This document shows, one piece after another, positions 1 to 8,337 of a stretch of DNA of 23,050 nucleotides; position 1 is the first letter of the stretch, and each line of letters opens with the position of its first letter. This DNA comes from an uncultured Oscillospiraceae bacterium (lineage in GTDB: Bacteria; Bacillota; Clostridia; Oscillospirales; Acutalibacteraceae). The DNA lies in contig UQUZ01000044.1 in NCBI GenBank assembly GCA_900544375.1, positions 1-23,050 of the forward strand, written 5' to 3'. The translations under genes and the position numbers were made by a program. A model generated the notes under the pieces. The model did no database searches. It was given only the letters and a program-made list of their open reading frames with translations, and was not told the origin of the DNA.

Positions 1-27
1 ACAAAATGTTTTGGGGAGAATTAGATT

Positions 28-1092
28 ATGGCAAATGGGTTATATGGAATATATCATTCTAACCGTTCGTCCGACGACCATTGGGGAAAGAATTGTTTTA
101 ACTCAAGTTTTCCTGCGGCTTTAGCAAATTATATGCTTGATAAAGATATTCCCGCTATCTACATAAAACTTGAAGAACATAACGGAGAATTGCTTGTTGT
201 TCCGTCTGAAATATCTTTGCGGGAAGTCTTTAATTGCGAGGCGCGTAGTCTAGAACAGCTTTATTTTTCTTTTGAGAGCGTTTTTGAGCCGTATCAGCAA
301 TATTCCTTTGACGCTATCGACGGGATTGATTTAGTGATAAAAGATGTGGACGGTAGATTTCTTTCACCGCTTGAAGTCAAACTTACTGTAATTCCAACAT
401 CTGCCACAAGCCATGTTCCAGAAATATATTGGGGTTCTGAATTGGTTGTGCGAACAGCAACAACCTCCTATTGCGCTTTTGGTATGTTTGACGCGGTAAA
501 AGAGGAAAGTCGGTTAGTTCGTGAAATATTTGAAGAAGCGTGTTCGTCCATTCAATCATGGGACAACGACTTTGAAATGACGCATAAAATGCCTATGTTA
601 TGCGCCGCTGTTGACGATTTCCAGTTGCGCTATCACACCAGACAAAAGCCATTGCTCATGCAAACTTTATGGAAAACACAGGGACAATCCCCATTTTTGA
701 TGGAACAGGCTTTTGATATTGTTGTTTGGAGCGATTACGCCTTTTCGCGGCTATTTCTTGACGGCTCGGAGCAACCGGCAAGCACAATGAAAAGAGGCAT
801 GAGAGCTTCCGCAAGGTTGGCGCGTTGCTTATGGGAATTAAGTAAGTCTGGGAAAATTAGGGTTGTAGATATATACAGACAAATGGCGTTTGGCAACCAA
901 ACTGATAAAGAATTTGCAATCGGCGGCGGGGCATGGAGAAACTATGTTACAACAGATAGAATACAGAATTTCGCGCTGAATAAAAATGTAGTAAACGAGA
1001 TAATAGAGGAGGGGTACACTGATAAGTTAAGACCCGAACGGCGCTTTGACCAAACGCTATATTTTACTATGAGAAACAGCGAGAACAATTAG
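28..1092 (+). CDS. HindVP-like type II restriction endonuclease
   Basis: A 354-residue protein resembling the HindVP restriction-endonuclease family, which cleaves DNA at a short recognition site and normally partners a cytosine or adenine methyltransferase. Visible family-like features are the N-terminal GIYHSNRS...WGKNCFNSSFP stretch (residues 7-28), a candidate PD-(D/E)xK-type active site with Asp101 in IDGIDLVIKD and Glu116-Val-Lys118 in LEVKLT, and a basic helix around residues 254-270. The start is an ATG with GGGGAGA nine bases upstream. No methyltransferase is in the window; it would be expected just upstream, beyond the left edge. The gene is clearly more AT-rich than all genes to its right, which suggests acquisition by transfer. 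The family assignment is from remembered motifs, so the recognition site and activity are unknown. Confidence 0.62.
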   Translation: MANGLYGIYHSNRSSDDHWGKNCFNSSFPAALANYMLDKDIPAIYIKLEEHNGELLVVPSEISLREVFNCEARSLEQLYFSFESVFEPYQQYSFDAIDGIDLVIKDVDGRFLSPLEVKLTVIPTSATSHVPEIYWGSELVVRTATTSYCAFGMFDAVKEESRLVREIFEEACSSIQSWDNDFEMTHKMPMLCAAVDDFQLRYHTRQKPLLMQTLWKTQGQSPFLMEQAFDIVVWSDYAFSRLFLDGSEQPASTMKRGMRASARLARCLWELSKSGKIRVVDIYRQMAFGNQTDKEFAIGGGAWRNYVTTDRIQNFALNKNVVNEIIEEGYTDKLRPERRFDQTLYFTMRNSENN

Positions 1093-1102
1093 CAAAGACA
1101 AG

Positions 1103-1150
1103 AAAATCCGTCAAGGGTAAACTTCGCGCTACACGCCCTTGACGGATTTT
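1103..1150 (+). terminator. Strong hairpin terminator after the restriction gene
   Basis: A perfect 15-bp inverted repeat has arms at 1103-1117 (AAAATCCGTCAAGGG) and 1136-1150, with an 18-nt loop. A further 7-bp pair (CAAAGAC at 1093-1099 with GTCTTTG at 1154-1160) extends the stem beyond a 3-nt internal mismatch. It begins 10 nt after the restriction-gene stop codon. Because the stem carries A/T ends on both sides, it could terminate transcription in either direction. Confidence 0.7.
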
Positions 1151-1160
1151 CCCGTCTTTG

Positions 1161-1603
1161 ATGTCGGGTAATCAAGAGGGCGCAAACGGATAGACCGCTT
1201 GCGCCCTTAAATCATTATGTGTGTTACGCAATAGAGAGTGAGAAAGTCTTGCGTGATACGGCTTTGTAGACGCAAAGCAAAGGCAATAGGGACTTTATAT
1301 CCCTACCCTCAAAAATGGCGGTCTACTGCGTAACATTTTGCTATGCCAGCGTGGATATTTAGGCGGGCAAAAAGCCTTGATTTATGTGGCTTACAGAAAG
1401 TAGAAACAGTGCCGGGAATATTATATCTCTCGGAAGCGCAAAAATGTCTTTCTATCGTTCCACGCGGCACGGAAAAAGCGGGCAAGAAGTTTTTGACATC
1501 TTACCCGCTTTTCGCTGCAACCTGTTTGCCAGCCGTTAAGTTAGTTTGTTTTCAAACCTTCCTTATTGGTGGTTGGCTTTGCAGCACTCCCTCGATTTTT
1601 TGA
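1161..1603. other. Non-coding, hairpin-rich intergenic region
   Basis: I see no convincing gene here. The longest open frame (1343-1603, 86 codons) has no ribosome binding site and a composition unlike its neighbours. The DNA is rich in inverted repeats: GGGCGCAA 1178-1185 with TTGCGCCC 1199-1206; ACGCAA 1226-1231 with TTGCGT 1249-1254; GCTTTG 1261-1266 with CAAAGC 1273-1278; TAGGGA 1287-1292 with TCCCTA 1300-1305. Two longer-range pairs cross each other: TAGACCGC 1191-1198 with GCGGTCTA 1318-1325, and GTTACGCA 1223-1230 with TGCGTAAC 1327-1334. It may be the terminal non-coding part of a mobile element, or hold a structured RNA; neither is proven. Confidence 0.45.
1474..1512. terminator. Bidirectional terminator hairpin
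   Basis: Arms AAAAGCGGG (1474-1482) and CCCGCTTTT (1504-1512) pair perfectly. A second short pair, AAGA 1484-1487 with TCTT 1499-1502, sits inside after a one-base mismatch. A T-run follows the GC stem on both strands. It lies between the rightward element end and the leftward wall-polymer operon, so it can stop transcription from both sides. Confidence 0.5.
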
Positions 1604-4240
1604 TTATTGCTCCTGTTTTTGTGTCAGATACTGATAGAGCAGCTCGTCCTCCCCTCCCTTGTGGAGGAAGAAATCCTGCATCCGCTTCTGGTACATCGGC
1701 TCCGGCACGAAATGATTTTCAATCAGGCGTTCTAACTGGGAGAGCAGCTCCTCCGCCGTTTGTGTAAAAGCGCCAAATCCCTTTTCCAAGGGCAAATCCA
1801 TCTCCCGGTAGGTATGCGTCACACCGGCCCGGAACATTTCATAATCCGGAACAAAATATAGAACCGGGCGATCTAAATAGACAAAATCAAAGACAATTGA
1901 TGAAAAATCGGTAATCATCATCTGATACGTTTCCATTTTAGCGGGGCCGGAAAGCACATGAATCCTGCTGCTATTCGTTTGGAAATAAGCATTATATTCT
2001 TCAAAAATCGGATGGTTCTTAAAGTCAAGCGCCAGATCATAGCGGTCCAGCAATGCCGACAGCTTAGGCGATTGGAGGAACCGGTTGATTTCACAATAAA
2101 ATTTAGACGATAAAAACTGCTTTGGCATCAGCTCCCGGCGGTTGTCTATATACGGCCCAATTAAATTTTTGCGCCAGGAAGGGGCAAAAATAATTCTGCG
2201 CTCTGGCCTTTGAGTGCGGTCAATCGTGCTTAAGCGCGGCATTCCGCTAGGGATAAAATGCATGGGGAGAAACCCATAGTTTTTTCTAAAGTTTTTAATT
2301 TCAAAATCAGAGGATACCACAATCCTATCAATATCGCTGCGTTCTTTTTCATAGAGGTTGGGCAGGTGTGCATGCAGGATGCCATGCTGCAAATAGACCA
2401 TCTCATAATACAGCAGATCGTCATAGTAGGCCAGAGGTATGCTCCCAAAGGGAGAAAAAACGCCAGGGGAATGAAAAGAAGAGAGCACCTTGCTGCTGTT
2501 TAAAAACAGGAGCTTGTGGCGCAGGCTTTTAAACTTGACCAGATATTTTCGCTCTTTGCGTGTAAAGTAATGTTTTTTATCTTCAAACGCATCTACAATA
2601 TAATATCGCTTTACCCGGTCCGCAATTCCAAAATCATGCTTAAATTGATAATAAGCATTATCGATCACACCATGACGGTCATTATACAGCCAAATTTCAT
2701 GCTTTCTCTTTCCGGCTGCCTTGCGGTAAAAAAAGCCCTTGAAGTTGCGCCGTAGATAATGGGCCTCCATTTTTAGCTTTTGCAAAATGAACGCAAAGCC
2801 TGAAAGCTTTTGCACTGTAAAACCGGTAAAGATCTCTTCCTTCTTATCAAAATCGAGTTCTACCAGATCGTGGCCCTTCATCAATTTCCGTTGTTTTTTT
2901 CCGAATGCGGCACGCACTGTAAAATAATATCGAGTGGGATACCGCCTGCCCTCCAGTTCGATTTCAAAGGCAATGTGTGTATGCCCCTCTAGCGGGATAT
3001 CGCAGGAAAACGCCCAAAAACGGTTGGTCTCCACCGAAGACTTGTACCTGCTGAAGGCCGAGGGCGTGAGCGCGACCGGAGTGCCGCCCCGATCCTGATC
3101 TAACTTGAGATAAAGGGAAATATCATAAAAATCGCTTGCCGGGCATTTAAGAAAACCCTCTAAATGGAGTGTGCCGCCGCGCAGCCGTGTTTTTCTGAAT
3201 ACCAGCTCCCCGCGATCTTCATCCACCCAAAGGTTCGCCTCGGAATGAACGGCAAACCGCTTTGGCCCAAAGCTGATTTGATAGGGCTCGCGCTTCATGC
3301 GTAAAAAATAATTCATATGGAACGGATCCACATGGGGAGAGGACAGGATCACGTCGTCGTCAACCAGGCCAATATAATAACGCAGTCTGTCTACCGCATG
3401 CTCAAACTCCGCAGCATCATAATGATAGGGATATAGTACATCCCCCTTTAATCGCCAGTTGAAATTATACAGCAGAAGAGCCTGCGCCACGCGATCCAGC
3501 CTACCATCCGGCAGACGGTAGGTATCGCTCAACAGCTGAAAAAAATAGAGGAAATGATCAAAACAATAATAAGGATGGTTTCCACTGGCCGTCGTTGCAC
3601 CGGAATGACGAAAATAAAAATAGGAAGCTTCTCTGACATATCCAATTTTCTTTTTCTGCATGGAATTTTCCATGATATAAAATTGGTCTTCCGCCAGCGC
3701 CAGGCTTGTGTTAAAAAGCAAATTTTGCTCGAGCCTGTTTTTTACGCAGATATTCATGCTGCTCTGCGCAACATGAATATTTTCTTCCAGATCATATACG
3801 GCGGTTTCTTTCAAAATTTGATAGCGCGTATGCCCATAAGTTTTGCCTTCTTCATTGCGGTAATACAGGCGGTAGGTCAGAAGGTCGATTTCCTCATAAT
3901 GCGCGTCAAAAAAAGCGGTGATCTCTTCCACTGCGTTTGCAGAAATTGTATCATCCGCATCCAAAAACAAGATATATTTCCCCTGAGCCGCTCGAATACC
4001 GGCATTGCGCGCCGCGGAGACTCCCTGGTTTTCCTGCGAAATTAAATTTACATTCTCATACTGCTGCGCAAACCGGCGGCAAAGATCCTCGCTGCCATCA
4101 GTTGATCCATCGTTGACAAGCAACACCTCCATGCGGGGGAAACCAACCGTCTGCCCAAGCAGGCATTCCATGCAAGGCTCTATAAATGTTTCCGAATTAA
4201 AAATCGGAACGATCACGGATATATCATAAGGGAATGTCAT
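1604..4240 (-). CDS. GT2 glycosyltransferase fused to TagF-like CDP-glycerol glycerophosphotransferase
   Basis: An 878-residue two-domain enzyme of cell-surface polymer synthesis. Residues 1-220 are a GT-A family 2 glycosyltransferase, with ISVIVPIFN at the N-terminus, VNDGSTDGS (42-50) and the metal-binding DADD (94-97). A linker follows, and then from about residue 520 a CDP-glycerol glycerophosphotransferase domain with YLQHG near 616, IFAPSWRK, a KNHP histidine motif and TDFSSIVFDFVYLDRPVLY near 777. Known relatives (TagF, TarL) add glycerol- or ribitol-phosphate units at the cytoplasmic membrane face; the GT2 domain suggests a polymer with alternating sugar and polyol phosphate (inference). 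The sequence begins with three consecutive ATGs. GAGGAG (4247-4252) fits the third one best (6-nt gap), so the start is placed at 4240. It lies 12 bp behind the TagB-like gene, so it is very likely cotranscribed with it. Confidence 0.87.
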   Translation of the reverse strand: MTFPYDISVIVPIFNSETFIEPCMECLLGQTVGFPRMEVLLVNDGSTDGSEDLCRRFAQQYENVNLISQENQGVSAARNAGIRAAQGKYILFLDADDTISANAVEEITAFFDAHYEEIDLLTYRLYYRNEEGKTYGHTRYQILKETAVYDLEENIHVAQSSMNICVKNRLEQNLLFNTSLALAEDQFYIMENSMQKKKIGYVREASYFYFRHSGATTASGNHPYYCFDHFLYFFQLLSDTYRLPDGRLDRVAQALLLYNFNWRLKGDVLYPYHYDAAEFEHAVDRLRYYIGLVDDDVILSSPHVDPFHMNYFLRMKREPYQISFGPKRFAVHSEANLWVDEDRGELVFRKTRLRGGTLHLEGFLKCPASDFYDISLYLKLDQDRGGTPVALTPSAFSRYKSSVETNRFWAFSCDIPLEGHTHIAFEIELEGRRYPTRYYFTVRAAFGKKQRKLMKGHDLVELDFDKKEEIFTGFTVQKLSGFAFILQKLKMEAHYLRRNFKGFFYRKAAGKRKHEIWLYNDRHGVIDNAYYQFKHDFGIADRVKRYYIVDAFEDKKHYFTRKERKYLVKFKSLRHKLLFLNSSKVLSSFHSPGVFSPFGSIPLAYYDDLLYYEMVYLQHGILHAHLPNLYEKERSDIDRIVVSSDFEIKNFRKNYGFLPMHFIPSGMPRLSTIDRTQRPERRIIFAPSWRKNLIGPYIDNRRELMPKQFLSSKFYCEINRFLQSPKLSALLDRYDLALDFKNHPIFEEYNAYFQTNSSRIHVLSGPAKMETYQMMITDFSSIVFDFVYLDRPVLYFVPDYEMFRAGVTHTYREMDLPLEKGFGAFTQTAEELLSQLERLIENHFVPEPMYQKRMQDFFLHKGGEDELLYQYLTQKQEQ

Positions 4241-4252
4241 CATCATCCTCCT

Positions 4253-5425
4253 CTACGAAATCAGGCCGAGGAGCCGCTCCACGGCATGTCCATCACAGGC
4301 GCTCATATAATCCTCTTTGAATTTCAGCACTTGTGCCGAGCATTTGCCATCCACACGCTGCACAGCGCTAATTAATTCACTGGTATTTGCCGCAATTGGG
4401 CCCGGCACAAAAGACCGATAAGGCTGATAAAAACCGCGTTCCTCATCATATGTATCCAGATCATAGGCAAAAAACACCATTGGGCGTTCCAACAGGGCAT
4501 ATTCAAAAATCAGCGATGAGTAATCTGAGATCAGCAAATCCGCCGCACACAGGCAAACATCAATCGGCAGATCTTTCGCCGTAAACACAAATGAATCCGC
4601 CACAGACGGCGTTTGCGCTTTATTTTGCTCTACAAACGGATGCAGCTTATTGAGAATGACATATTTCTCGCCCAGCGCTTCCCGCATGGCACTGTAATCC
4701 GGCAGGACGTCATTATGCGCATCGTACATGGAAGTCCCCCGGAAGGTAGGGGCATATAAAAGGATTTTCCGCTCACCGATTTCGGGAAAGCTGGCGAGCA
4801 CGCGGCTGCGCGCCTGCGCAATAAAATCATGGTCAAAATAGCGATCTGTCCGCGCAACGCCCAGCGGCTTGATGAGGCTCTGATCGCAGTGGAAGGCATC
4901 CGCGTAGTAGGGAATCACCTTTTCCGCAGAAACGGGAACGTCCGTATAGGTATTGTGAATGGGATAGCGCTCAATCATACGGCCTTTCTTATCGCCCCAA
5001 GCGTTGCCGAGTGTGGAATAGCCCCACTTCTTAAAAGCACCGCACGCATGCCAAAGCTGAATGACCCGGGTTCCCTCCCGCGGCTTGACGGAATAAACCG
5101 GGAAATAATAATCGCTTAAAAAAACACAACGGCAATGCGCATAATAATAGATAAACCGCAGGTAATTGCAGAAAGAACGCACTTGTGCGCTGATCGGGTT
5201 TCCCGCATGTTTCGGCTTCAGGCATAAAATACAGCGATAGCCGCGGCGGCGCAATTCGTCGTAGAGACACTGCATATTATCCGGCAACGATCGGACGCAG
5301 TCATTTGCAAAAACGGCCAGCTTCTTTTGCACAGGCCTTCTTGAAAAAAGGCGGTAACACCAGGGCCAAAAATGAAAATAGAGAAAATCCCGTTTCCGTT
5401 CCCGGGCTGCAAATTCATGCTCCAT
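4253..5425 (-). CDS. TagB/TagF-family CDP-glycerol glycerophosphotransferase
   Basis: A 390-residue single-domain member of the CDP-glycerol glycerophosphotransferase family. It carries QLWHACGAFKKWGYS (123-137), equivalent to the family's QLWHGTPLKK motif with its catalytic histidine, then LLYAPTFRG, KLHPF (260-264) and ISDYSSLIFEYALLERPMVFF (299-319) in the nucleotide-binding half. Relatives transfer glycerol phosphate from CDP-glycerol to a lipid-linked primer or growing chain. The small size fits a TagB-like priming role, with the larger downstream gene extending the chain (inference). There is no signal peptide; an amphipathic N-terminus may hold it to the membrane. The only usable start in frame is the ATG at 5425, since an in-frame stop lies just upstream at 5441-5443; AGGAGC is about 12 nt away. 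It is first gene of the two-gene minus-strand operon. Confidence 0.85.
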   Translation of the reverse strand: MEHEFAARERKRDFLYFHFWPWCYRLFSRRPVQKKLAVFANDCVRSLPDNMQCLYDELRRRGYRCILCLKPKHAGNPISAQVRSFCNYLRFIYYYAHCRCVFLSDYYFPVYSVKPREGTRVIQLWHACGAFKKWGYSTLGNAWGDKKGRMIERYPIHNTYTDVPVSAEKVIPYYADAFHCDQSLIKPLGVARTDRYFDHDFIAQARSRVLASFPEIGERKILLYAPTFRGTSMYDAHNDVLPDYSAMREALGEKYVILNKLHPFVEQNKAQTPSVADSFVFTAKDLPIDVCLCAADLLISDYSSLIFEYALLERPMVFFAYDLDTYDEERGFYQPYRSFVPGPIAANTSELISAVQRVDGKCSAQVLKFKEDYMSACDGHAVERLLGLIS

Positions 5426-5587
5426 GCAACATCCATGCTCCTATGCAATTAAAATCGTTAAATTATGTTATATTCTACACGAAATTTAAGTATCATATAT
5501 CCTTTACAGGAAATTACCCGCCGTTTTTTACGCTCAAAAGAATTTTCTCCTTTTTTAATTACGGGAGTAAAAAATCATCTATTCCAA

Positions 5588-5616
5588 TTGACTTTCCGCA
5601 TAGAGCCCTTTAATAT
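5588..5616 (+). promoter_or_regulatory. SigA-type promoter of the fucosidase gene
   Basis: TTGACT (5588-5593), a 17-bp spacer and TAATAT (5611-5616). The predicted transcript starts near 5623, and GAGGAG at 5638-5643 precedes the TTG start codon. The surrounding 5426-5654 intergenic region is very AT-rich and also serves the divergent wall-polymer operon, for which I could not pick a confident promoter. Confidence 0.7.
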
Positions 5617-5654
5617 AAATACAACAAAAATGATCTTGAGGAGCGTGCGTTTTT

Positions 5655-7124
5655 TTGAGCGATCTAGTAAAAGTGCAAACATATCTGCAAACCATCGACG
5701 AAGTGATCGAAAAGGGCCCCTTCAAAGATAATTGGGAAAGCCTCTCCCGCTATGGCATCCCGGAGTGGTATGCACAGGCAAAATTCGGCCTGTTCGTCCA
5801 CTGGGGGGTCTACTCCGTGCCTGCCTATTTCAATGAATGGTATTCGCGCGAAATGTACCAAAAAGGCCATCCGGCCCGCGTACATCATCTAAAAACCTAT
5901 GGAAAGGATTTTGGCTACAAGGATTTCATCCCGCAGTTCACCGCTGAAAAATATGACCCAAAAGCCTGGGCGGACCTCTTTGCGGAAAGCGGGGCGAAAT
6001 ACGTTACCCCAGTCGGCGAGCATCACGACGGCTTCAAAATGTATCCGAGCGAGCTGTGCGAATGGAACGCCGTTAAGATGGGCCCGAAGCGGGATATCTA
6101 CGGGGAGCTCAAACGGGAGCTGGAAACCCGCGGCGTGAAATACTGCTCCTCCAGCCACCGTGCCGAGCACTATTGGTTTATGAACGGCGGGCGCGAGCTT
6201 CAGGGCAGCGACGTGCAGGAGGAAGCCTACCGCGAATTTTACGGCCCTGCTGTCGCCAAGGCGAAGGATGACCCAAGCCGCCGCCCTGAGGGCTCCCTCG
6301 TCCCAACAAAGGAGTGGCTGGAGGATTGGCTCGCCTCCACCTGCGAGCTCGTCGACATCAACCGCCCCTATACGGTTTATTTCGACTGGTGGGTGCGCCA
6401 ACACGCCTTCCGCCCCTATATGAAAAAATTCCTGGCATATTACTACAACCGTTCCCGCGAGTGGGGCATGGAGGTTTGCGTTTTTTATAAGTGGGATGGC
6501 GTGATGTATGAATGTGCCGTATTGGATATTGAGCGTGGGCAGCTCCCTGCGATCAATCCCCGCCCCTGGCAAAACGACACTGCCATTGCCAAAAACTCCT
6601 GGGGCTACACAGAAGGGAACCATTTTAAAACACCCTATGAGCTGATCTGCAACCTTATCGACGTGGTTAGCAAAAACGGCTGCCTGATGCTTAACGTCGG
6701 CCCAAAGGCAGATGGCACAATCTGCGATGAAGAAGCCCATGCCCTGCGGGAAATCGGAAAATGGATGAAGAAAAACGGCGAGGCGATTTACGGCACCTCA
6801 CCCTACCGGATTTTTGGTGAAGGCCCCTCCAATTCCGGCGGCTCCTTCCGGGAAAAGCTCACCTTTACCAAAAAGGATTTCCGCTTTACTTATCGGCCTG
6901 GTGAGCTTTATGTGTTTGCAATGAAGCCCAATGCGAAAAACGTTTACCGGATCAAATCCCTCGGCGCGAGGGACGATGCACTCAATTACGATATCCGCGG
7001 CGTGTCGCTGTTGGGGCATGATTGCAAAGTAAGCTACCACCAGACGGACAATTATTTAGAGCTGCGCGCGGAGACAGCCGAGCAATTTGAATTGCCGGTC
7101 TGTCTAAAAATCGAAATCGACTAA
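5655..7124 (+). CDS. Alpha-L-fucosidase, GH29 family
   Basis: A 489-residue glycoside hydrolase family 29 enzyme that releases alpha-linked L-fucose from glycans. The family core is clear: WYAQAKFGLFVHWGVYS (38-54) with the HW substrate-binding pair, EHHDGF (122-127), and the probable nucleophile Asp244 in YFDWWV. The acid/base is less certain; Glu293 in DIERGQL is a candidate. SWGY (315-318) and LMLNVGPKADG (344-354) close the barrel, and a beta-sandwich C-terminus follows. There is no signal peptide, so it acts in the cytoplasm on imported oligosaccharides. The start is TTG at 5655, 11 nt after GAGGAG; no ATG or GTG in frame fits better. It is a single-gene unit with its own promoter, and no sugar transporter lies beside it. 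It suggests a host- or plant-glycan user. Confidence 0.9.
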   Translation: MSDLVKVQTYLQTIDEVIEKGPFKDNWESLSRYGIPEWYAQAKFGLFVHWGVYSVPAYFNEWYSREMYQKGHPARVHHLKTYGKDFGYKDFIPQFTAEKYDPKAWADLFAESGAKYVTPVGEHHDGFKMYPSELCEWNAVKMGPKRDIYGELKRELETRGVKYCSSSHRAEHYWFMNGGRELQGSDVQEEAYREFYGPAVAKAKDDPSRRPEGSLVPTKEWLEDWLASTCELVDINRPYTVYFDWWVRQHAFRPYMKKFLAYYYNRSREWGMEVCVFYKWDGVMYECAVLDIERGQLPAINPRPWQNDTAIAKNSWGYTEGNHFKTPYELICNLIDVVSKNGCLMLNVGPKADGTICDEEAHALREIGKWMKKNGEAIYGTSPYRIFGEGPSNSGGSFREKLTFTKKDFRFTYRPGELYVFAMKPNAKNVYRIKSLGARDDALNYDIRGVSLLGHDCKVSYHQTDNYLELRAETAEQFELPVCLKIEID

Positions 7125-7125
7125 G

Positions 7126-7262
7126 CCTCTTAAACAGCCTGCCAGGCAGGGAGAGGACGGCTAACCGCAATCCTCTCTGTTCCAAAACAGCAGTCCGTTT
7201 AGATGCCATTTTACTTCATTGAAATAGCGCTCCTCTGCATCCGTTGCCACATTGAGGAGCGC
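7126..7262 (+). terminator. Inverted repeats between convergent genes, possible terminators
   Basis: Three stem-loops lie between the fucosidase stop and the convergent zinc-ribbon gene. The first is CCTGCC-A-GGCAGG (7138-7150), flanked by CCTCT 7126-7130 and AGAGG 7152-7156. The second pairs GAGAGGA 7151-7157 with TCCTCTC 7171-7177. The third is a perfect 9-bp pair, GCGCTCCTC 7227-7235 with GAGGAGCGC 7254-7262, followed by CGTTTTG. The third is the best terminator candidate for the plus strand, but its T-run is poor. Confidence 0.4.
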
Positions 7263-7319
7263 CGTTTTGCTCCTATTTTTCGAAAAAGCTCTTTTGGCTT
7301 CTTCCATCTAATCTGTCGC

Positions 7320-8231
7320 TTATTCTTCCAGCAATGCGTCAAGCGCCCTGAGCGCCTTGGATGCCTGTGTATCGAAATCACTAAAATTTTCGGTATAAGT
7401 TCGGTAATTTCCCTTGACATCAATTACACAGTTGTATAGATCCTCATACGCGGTATACGCCTCTTTTACCGCATCTCGAATTTCTTCCACTTCATCTCCC
7501 TTGAGCAGCGGCAGCTTAAGCAACTTCTGATACTTATCCTCCAGCACGGCGGTGCTTGCTTTTATCAGGCTGATTTCAGATGCATGATCCCGCTGCGCAG
7601 CCGCCACGGCGCTTTCAATGCTTCCGTATACAGAATAGCGGTTATAAATATAATCATTCCAGTTTTTGTGGATATCATTCCCAACATTCTCTAATTTTGC
7701 ACCAGCCGAGATTGCTGTTGTATAAAACTCTTTGGCATTGGTCTTGTAAGAATGGATTTGCACAACCTGATAGGCAAAAAAACCTCCCACTGCTCCAAAC
7801 AGAAGCAATACAGACAACATAATAGCAAAAATCATCGGCGTTTTTGATTTTTTGTGCGCAGGCGACTGGGCAGGGCTGACTCCTGTAAATGACTTCTGCT
7901 GTGCCTTGCAGCCACATTTTGCACAAAAGATCTGCCCTTGCCGGAGCTGTTCCCCGCAGCTTGGGCAAATCAAAGGCACTGAGGCATCTTTGGACATGCC
8001 GCATTTGGCGCAGAACTTATCCGCTTCGTTCCAGGGTGCGCCACACTGTGGACAAACAGCAGGGGTCTGCTCCTGCTCCGACCGCTCAGGCGAGCAGGCC
8101 GGATTAGAACAGCCGCCATGCTCCTCCCAACAGGCTTGATGATACAGCGCGCCGCATTGCGCGCATGTATGAGTATCCCCGTCTTTCAACGGCCGTTCGC
8201 AATAACAACACAGTTTCTCTTTTTCCTCCAT
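7320..8231 (-). CDS. Membrane protein with N-terminal RING-like and zinc-ribbon domains
   Basis: A 303-residue protein of unknown function. Residues 8-46 hold a RING/LIM-like cysteine-histidine cluster (CCYCERPL, HTCAQCGALYHQACW, CSNPAC). Two zinc ribbons follow: CPQCGAPW...FCAKCG at 60-78 and CPSCGEQL...FCAKCG at 89-106. After a Lys/Ser linker, one transmembrane helix (about 132-156) leads into a mostly helical C-terminal part outside the cell. The start is placed at the ATG at 8231: CTCCC/CCTCCT at 8242-8250 gives a good ribosome binding site, and the promoter at 8286-8314 would begin the transcript downstream of the longer in-frame start at 8294. Such zinc-ribbon plus membrane-helix proteins are common in Clostridia, usually uncharacterised. 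It is transcribed alone. Confidence 0.75.
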   Translation of the reverse strand: MEEKEKLCCYCERPLKDGDTHTCAQCGALYHQACWEEHGGCSNPACSPERSEQEQTPAVCPQCGAPWNEADKFCAKCGMSKDASVPLICPSCGEQLRQGQIFCAKCGCKAQQKSFTGVSPAQSPAHKKSKTPMIFAIMLSVLLLFGAVGGFFAYQVVQIHSYKTNAKEFYTTAISAGAKLENVGNDIHKNWNDYIYNRYSVYGSIESAVAAAQRDHASEISLIKASTAVLEDKYQKLLKLPLLKGDEVEEIRDAVKEAYTAYEDLYNCVIDVKGNYRTYTENFSDFDTQASKALRALDALLEE

Positions 8232-8285
8232 CAAAATAATTCTCCCTCCTAATATTCCTGACGGAAATGCTCTACTTTCCCCCTT

Positions 8286-8314
8286 ATCATACAAAAAAAC
8301 GCATCCGATGGCAA
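8286..8314 (-). promoter_or_regulatory. Promoter of the zinc-ribbon membrane protein gene
   Basis: Read on the minus strand: TTGCCA (8309-8314), 17-bp spacer, TATGAT (8286-8291). The predicted start near 8279 lies inside the longest in-frame open reading frame and therefore supports the shorter protein that begins at 8231. Confidence 0.65.
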
Positions 8315-8337
8315 GACCTTCTCCCTCAACGGATTCT

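Noticed and set aside
1343..1603. Two overlapping short open frames (86 and 73 codons) after the restriction gene
   Set aside because: No ribosome binding site, run into hairpins and into the antisense of the wall-polymer gene; treated as non-coding.
5426..5587. Promoter for the divergent wall-polymer operon
   Set aside because: Many A/T-rich hexamers exist on the minus strand, but the best pair (CTTAAA with CATAAT) is too weak to report as a feature.
5889..6740. 283-codon minus-strand open frame
   Set aside because: Antisense shadow of the fucosidase gene; GH29 motifs are on the plus strand and no ribosome binding site supports the minus frame.
7276..7287. TTTTTCGAAAAA palindrome as terminator of the zinc-ribbon gene
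   Set aside because: All-A/T stem except two bases, too weak for an intrinsic terminator.
8292..8337. Terminator after the esterase gene
   Set aside because: A run of seven T on the minus strand is present, but only a 5-bp stem with a long loop precedes it, and the run is the spacer of the next promoter.
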